Assembly: GCA_028818755.1 (NCBI GenBank)
Contig: JAPPNF010000122.1
Span: 1-42,785, forward strand
Origin: Deltaproteobacteria bacterium
GTDB lineage: Bacteria; Desulfobacterota; Binatia; UBA9968; JAJDTQ01
Length of the DNA stretch: 42,785 nucleotides
Direction: 5' to 3'
The notes under the pieces are model-generated. The model did no database searches. It saw only the letters and a list, made by a program, of their open reading frames with translations, and was not told where the DNA came from. Position numbers and translations under genes: made by a program. Positions 40,414 to 42,785 of this stretch are shown here, one piece after another. Positions within the stretch are counted from its first letter, which is position 1, and the number at the start of each line of letters is the position of its first letter.

Positions 40414-41934
40414 ATGCACGACGACGCAGACAACCCCGAACACTTTCATCCCGGACCCGATGCCATCGTGGAGGATATCGAAGGGGTCGAGATGTTCTCG
40501 CTCACCAGCGTGGGCATCGACATCGGCTCCTCGACCTCCCATCTGGTGTTCTCCCACCTGACGCTCCGGCGCGAAGGCGCCGGGCTGTCGGCCCGGTTCC
40601 GGGTCACCGACCGGGAGGTGCTGTACCGTTCGCCGATCATGCTGACGCCGTACAGCTCCGGGACCCTCATCGACACGGCCAAGGTGGAGGACTTCATCCA
40701 CGAGTCCTACCGCGTGGCCGGCTACACCCACGACGACATCGACACCGGCGCGGTGGTGATCACCGGCGAGGCCCTCAACAAGGAGAACTCCCGCCCCATC
40801 CTCGAGTATTTCGCCAAGGACTCGGGCAAGTTCATCTGCGCGTCGGCCGGCCCCAACCACGAGGCGCTGCTGGCGGCCTACGGCTGCGGCGCGGTGGACC
40901 TGTCCAAGTCGGCCAAGGCCACGGTGCTGAATATCGACATGGGCGGCGGCACCACCAAGCTGTCGGTCATCCGCGACGGGACCGTGACGCAGACCGCGGC
41001 CATCAGCGTGGGCGCGCGTCTCATCGCCTTCGACGAGAACGACGTGGTGACCCGGGTCGAGCTTCCCGCCAGGTTCATCACGAAGGAGCTGGGCACCCCG
41101 GTGGAGGTCGGCCAGACCGTCACGGAGGACGTCAAGCGGGCGTTCGCCGCCTACATGGGCACCTACCTCTTCAACGTCATCCAGGCGAAGCCGCTTTCCG
41201 ACCTCGAAGAGCATCTGCTGGTGACCGATCTGCTGCCCGACTACGACGGCCTGGAGAGCATCGACCACATCGTCTTCTCGGGCGGCGTCTCCGAACACAT
41301 CTACGATCACGAGGTGCCGTCCTACGGCGACGTCGGCCCCTATCTCGGGAAGGAGATCCGGGACCGCATCGACGAGCTGAACCGGGCGGACCTGGTCAAG
41401 GAGCCTGTCGAGGGCATCCGCGCCACCGTCATCGGCGCCGGCGAGTACACGATCCAGGCCAGCGGCAACACCAGCTACATCTCCAGCGAGACGCCGCTGC
41501 CGGTCTACGGCCTGCAGGTGGTCAAGGCGCTCATCGACGAGGACTCCGACGTGCAGGCCACGCTCCGCGCGGCGCTGGCCAAGTTCGACCTCGACAAGTT
41601 CAAGCCGGGTCTCGCCTTGGCGCTAGGCCTCGATGGCGTACCCAACTACAAGTCCATCCGGCGGGTGGCGGAAGGCATCGCGGCGGTGGTCAACGACGCG
41701 GAGGATCCGGCGGACCCGGCCCTCAACGTGTTCCTGATCCTGGACATGGACGTGGCCAAGTCCCTGGGCGGCATCCTGAAAGAAGAGCTCAAGGTCGGGC
41801 CGGAGGTCATCGCGGTGGACGGCATCGACGTGGGCGACCTGGACTTCATCGACGTCGGCAACGCCATGGGCGTCACCGAGGTCATCCCGGTCACCATCCG
41901 CTCGTTCATGTTCCCGGAAAGCCGGCTGGTGTAG
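40414..41934 (+). CDS. ethanolamine ammonia-lyase reactivating factor EutA-like protein
   Basis: A 506-residue ASKHA-fold protein of the EutA family. Nucleotide-binding signatures are SVGIDIGSSTSHLVFS near residue 33, LNIDMGGGTTKLSVI near 173 and IVFSGGVSEHIYDHE near 288. EutA exchanges damaged for fresh adenosylcobalamin in ethanolamine ammonia-lyase at the expense of ATP. Neither eutB nor eutC is in the window; the only partner is the upstream cupin gene, 13 nt away. It may serve a lyase encoded elsewhere or have a different client. The stop codon lies at the rim of a REP-like hairpin pair. Confidence 0.88.
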   Translation: MHDDADNPEHFHPGPDAIVEDIEGVEMFSLTSVGIDIGSSTSHLVFSHLTLRREGAGLSARFRVTDREVLYRSPIMLTPYSSGTLIDTAKVEDFIHESYRVAGYTHDDIDTGAVVITGEALNKENSRPILEYFAKDSGKFICASAGPNHEALLAAYGCGAVDLSKSAKATVLNIDMGGGTTKLSVIRDGTVTQTAAISVGARLIAFDENDVVTRVELPARFITKELGTPVEVGQTVTEDVKRAFAAYMGTYLFNVIQAKPLSDLEEHLLVTDLLPDYDGLESIDHIVFSGGVSEHIYDHEVPSYGDVGPYLGKEIRDRIDELNRADLVKEPVEGIRATVIGAGEYTIQASGNTSYISSETPLPVYGLQVVKALIDEDSDVQATLRAALAKFDLDKFKPGLALALGLDGVPNYKSIRRVAEGIAAVVNDAEDPADPALNVFLILDMDVAKSLGGILKEELKVGPEVIAVDGIDVGDLDFIDVGNAMGVTEVIPVTIRSFMFPESRLV

Positions 41935-41999
41935 GTCGGATTAGCGAAGCGTAATCCGACAGCGGAGTCGGGTTACGCCTTCGGCTAACCCGACCTACA
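41931..41999. repeat. pair of REP-like hairpins, family B copies 2 and 3
   Basis: GTCGGATTA (41935-41943) pairs with TAATCCGAC (41952-41960); then GTCGGGTTA (41967-41975) pairs with TAACCCGAC (41986-41994). The outer ends GTAGG and CCTAC also match, so the pair is arranged head to head like a BIME. It separates convergent eutA-like and FGE-like genes and contains both stop codons (41932-41934 and 41985-41987). Confidence 0.85.
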
Positions 42000-42578
42000 C
42001 TTAGGCCGCGCGAGCACGGCCACGGAAGGAATCGCGGCCCGGCAGTAAGCGCTGCCGGGCCGTTCTCGTTGGAGCGCCAACGGCGACAAGGCCCGGGCGC
42101 AGCGGAAACCCTTCACTTCGTTGAGCCAGTGGGGGCGGTACCGGTGGGAGCAATCGCACACGCCCATGGGTCCGCACAGGGCCTTGAAAGAATCGCCTTC
42201 GGCACCCACCTCGGTGGACGTCCATTCCCAGATATCACCCTGCTTGGGAAGTTTGCCGCTGTTGCAGGCGGCCTGCCATTCGGCCACAGTGGGCAGCCGC
42301 TTTCCCCCCGCCCACTGGCAGTAGGCCACCGCATCGTGCCAGGTCACCAGCACCACGGGATCGGACGCCGCCCCTTCGGGGTGCGTGCCTTCCGTCCAAT
42401 GCTCCGGCGCGGGGCGGCCGGTGGCGCGGAGGAATCGACGGTATTCCTGGTTGGTGACCTCGGCCGGGTCGAGGACCTCGGACCGAGCTTCATGCGTCCA
42501 GGCCAATACGGCCAAGAGAAAGGCGAGGCCGATGAGAAGCCGCCCTCCTGCCGCAGAGGTGTCGAAACCAGAGTGCAA
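41985..42578 (-). CDS. compact formylglycine-generating-enzyme (SUMF1) fold protein
   Basis: A 197-residue exported protein with a signal peptide (LLIGLAFLLAVLAWTHEARS). The rest is a shortened FGE-sulfatase/SUMF1 domain: EVTNQEYRRFLRATGRPAPEHW, DPVVLVTWHDAVAYCQWAGGKRLPTVAEW, then directly IWEWTSTEV and VKGFRCAR. Between EWQAAC and IWEWTS the usual stretch with the YPWG motif is missing, so it is about 50-100 residues shorter than full domains. Formylglycine formation is doubtful; many exported members are structural. The start is TTG 42578, with GGAG 6 nt upstream. The last residues and the stop are read from a REP-like hairpin. Confidence 0.78.
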   Translation of the reverse strand: MHSGFDTSAAGGRLLIGLAFLLAVLAWTHEARSEVLDPAEVTNQEYRRFLRATGRPAPEHWTEGTHPEGAASDPVVLVTWHDAVAYCQWAGGKRLPTVAEWQAACNSGKLPKQGDIWEWTSTEVGAEGDSFKALCGPMGVCDCSHRYRPHWLNEVKGFRCARALSPLALQRERPGSAYCRAAIPSVAVLARPKCRSG

Positions 42579-42632
42579 TACCTTCTCCTCCTCCCACCGT
42601 TCTCATATCTCGTCTCGCTCGGCAAGCCTCGG

Positions 42633-42672
42633 AACCACCCCCTCTCCCTCTGGGAGAGGGTCGGGGTGAGGG
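42633..42672. repeat. palindromic repeat, family A copy 4
   Basis: AACCACCCCCTCTCCCTCTG, its GGGAGAGGG arm and TCGGGGTGAGGG repeat the unit seen at 16965-17002 in the same orientation. It lies 55 nt upstream of the FGE-like gene, near the end of the window. Confidence 0.8.
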
Positions 42673-42698
42673 CGCCCGAACGAAGCGGAAAGCCGGGC

Positions 42699-42785
<87 letters not shown>

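Noticed and set aside
39270..41934. Ethanolamine-utilisation microcompartment locus
   Set aside because: No shell proteins, eutBC, aldehyde dehydrogenase or transporter; only the EutA-like gene matches.

Overview
The window reads as a chromosomal segment of a GC-rich Gram-negative bacterium. Outer-membrane hallmarks are present: a BamD-type lipoprotein, a TolC-family channel, an autotransporter-like lipidated subtilase and a beta-barrel protein. The mixture of hydantoinase, amidase, Rieske dioxygenase, dihydroxyphthalate-decarboxylase-like and feruloyl-CoA-type genes, with hopanoid-type squalene synthesis and many short palindromic repeats, recalls uncultured environmental lineages (Tectomicrobia/Entotheonella, Binatota, Rokubacteria or deltaproteobacterial relatives). 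That placement is inference from gene content only; no rRNA or other phylogenetic marker is present. The right end (about 42699-42785) is a run of G that looks like an assembly or sequencing artefact.

Layout. (1) 95-2946, minus: an SDR, a crotonase and an acyl-CoA dehydrogenase, a CoA-thioester degradation cassette. (2) 3216-7074: TolC (+), an extended BamD (-) and a hydroxycinnamoyl-CoA hydratase-lyase (+). (3) 7120-16780, all minus: amidase, a two-RCK potassium channel translationally coupled to a lipidated subtilase autotransporter, then HyuA/HyuB. (4) 17186-21187, plus: modABC molybdate uptake, then an MFS exporter. (5) 21337-25228: Rieske dioxygenase alpha/beta (+) facing a decarboxylase-like gene and a metallo-hydrolase (-). 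(6) 25269-25927, minus: a PIN toxin with a Phd-type antitoxin and a well-resolved candidate operator. (7) 26014-27099, minus: an orphan PotF-like polyamine-binding protein. (8) 27275-38919: an isoprenoid block. (9) 39270-41934, plus: a two-cupin protein and an EutA-like protein. (10) 41985-42578, minus: a compact sulfatase-modifying-factor-fold protein.

The most interesting part is the isoprenoid block. hpnC-hpnD-hpnE-ispH on the plus strand make IPP/DMAPP (last MEP step) and squalene. They converge, with 8 bp between stop codons, on a minus-strand series that begins with dxs (first MEP step) and continues with an MpaB/Lcp-type (DUF2236) putative haem oxygenase, an MMPL/RND permease, a LolA-fold periplasmic protein and an outer-membrane barrel; the last three are translationally coupled. 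This looks like a trans-envelope system for handling a hydrophobic, probably terpenoid, lipid, wired to the supply pathway for that lipid. The substrate is unknown.

Two families of short palindromic repeats (a CCCTCTCCC/GGGAGAGGG family and a GTCGGGTTA/TAACCCGAC family) sit mainly at gene ends, several times carrying or abutting the stop codons of convergent genes, so they probably act as bidirectional terminators as well as being mobile REP-like elements.
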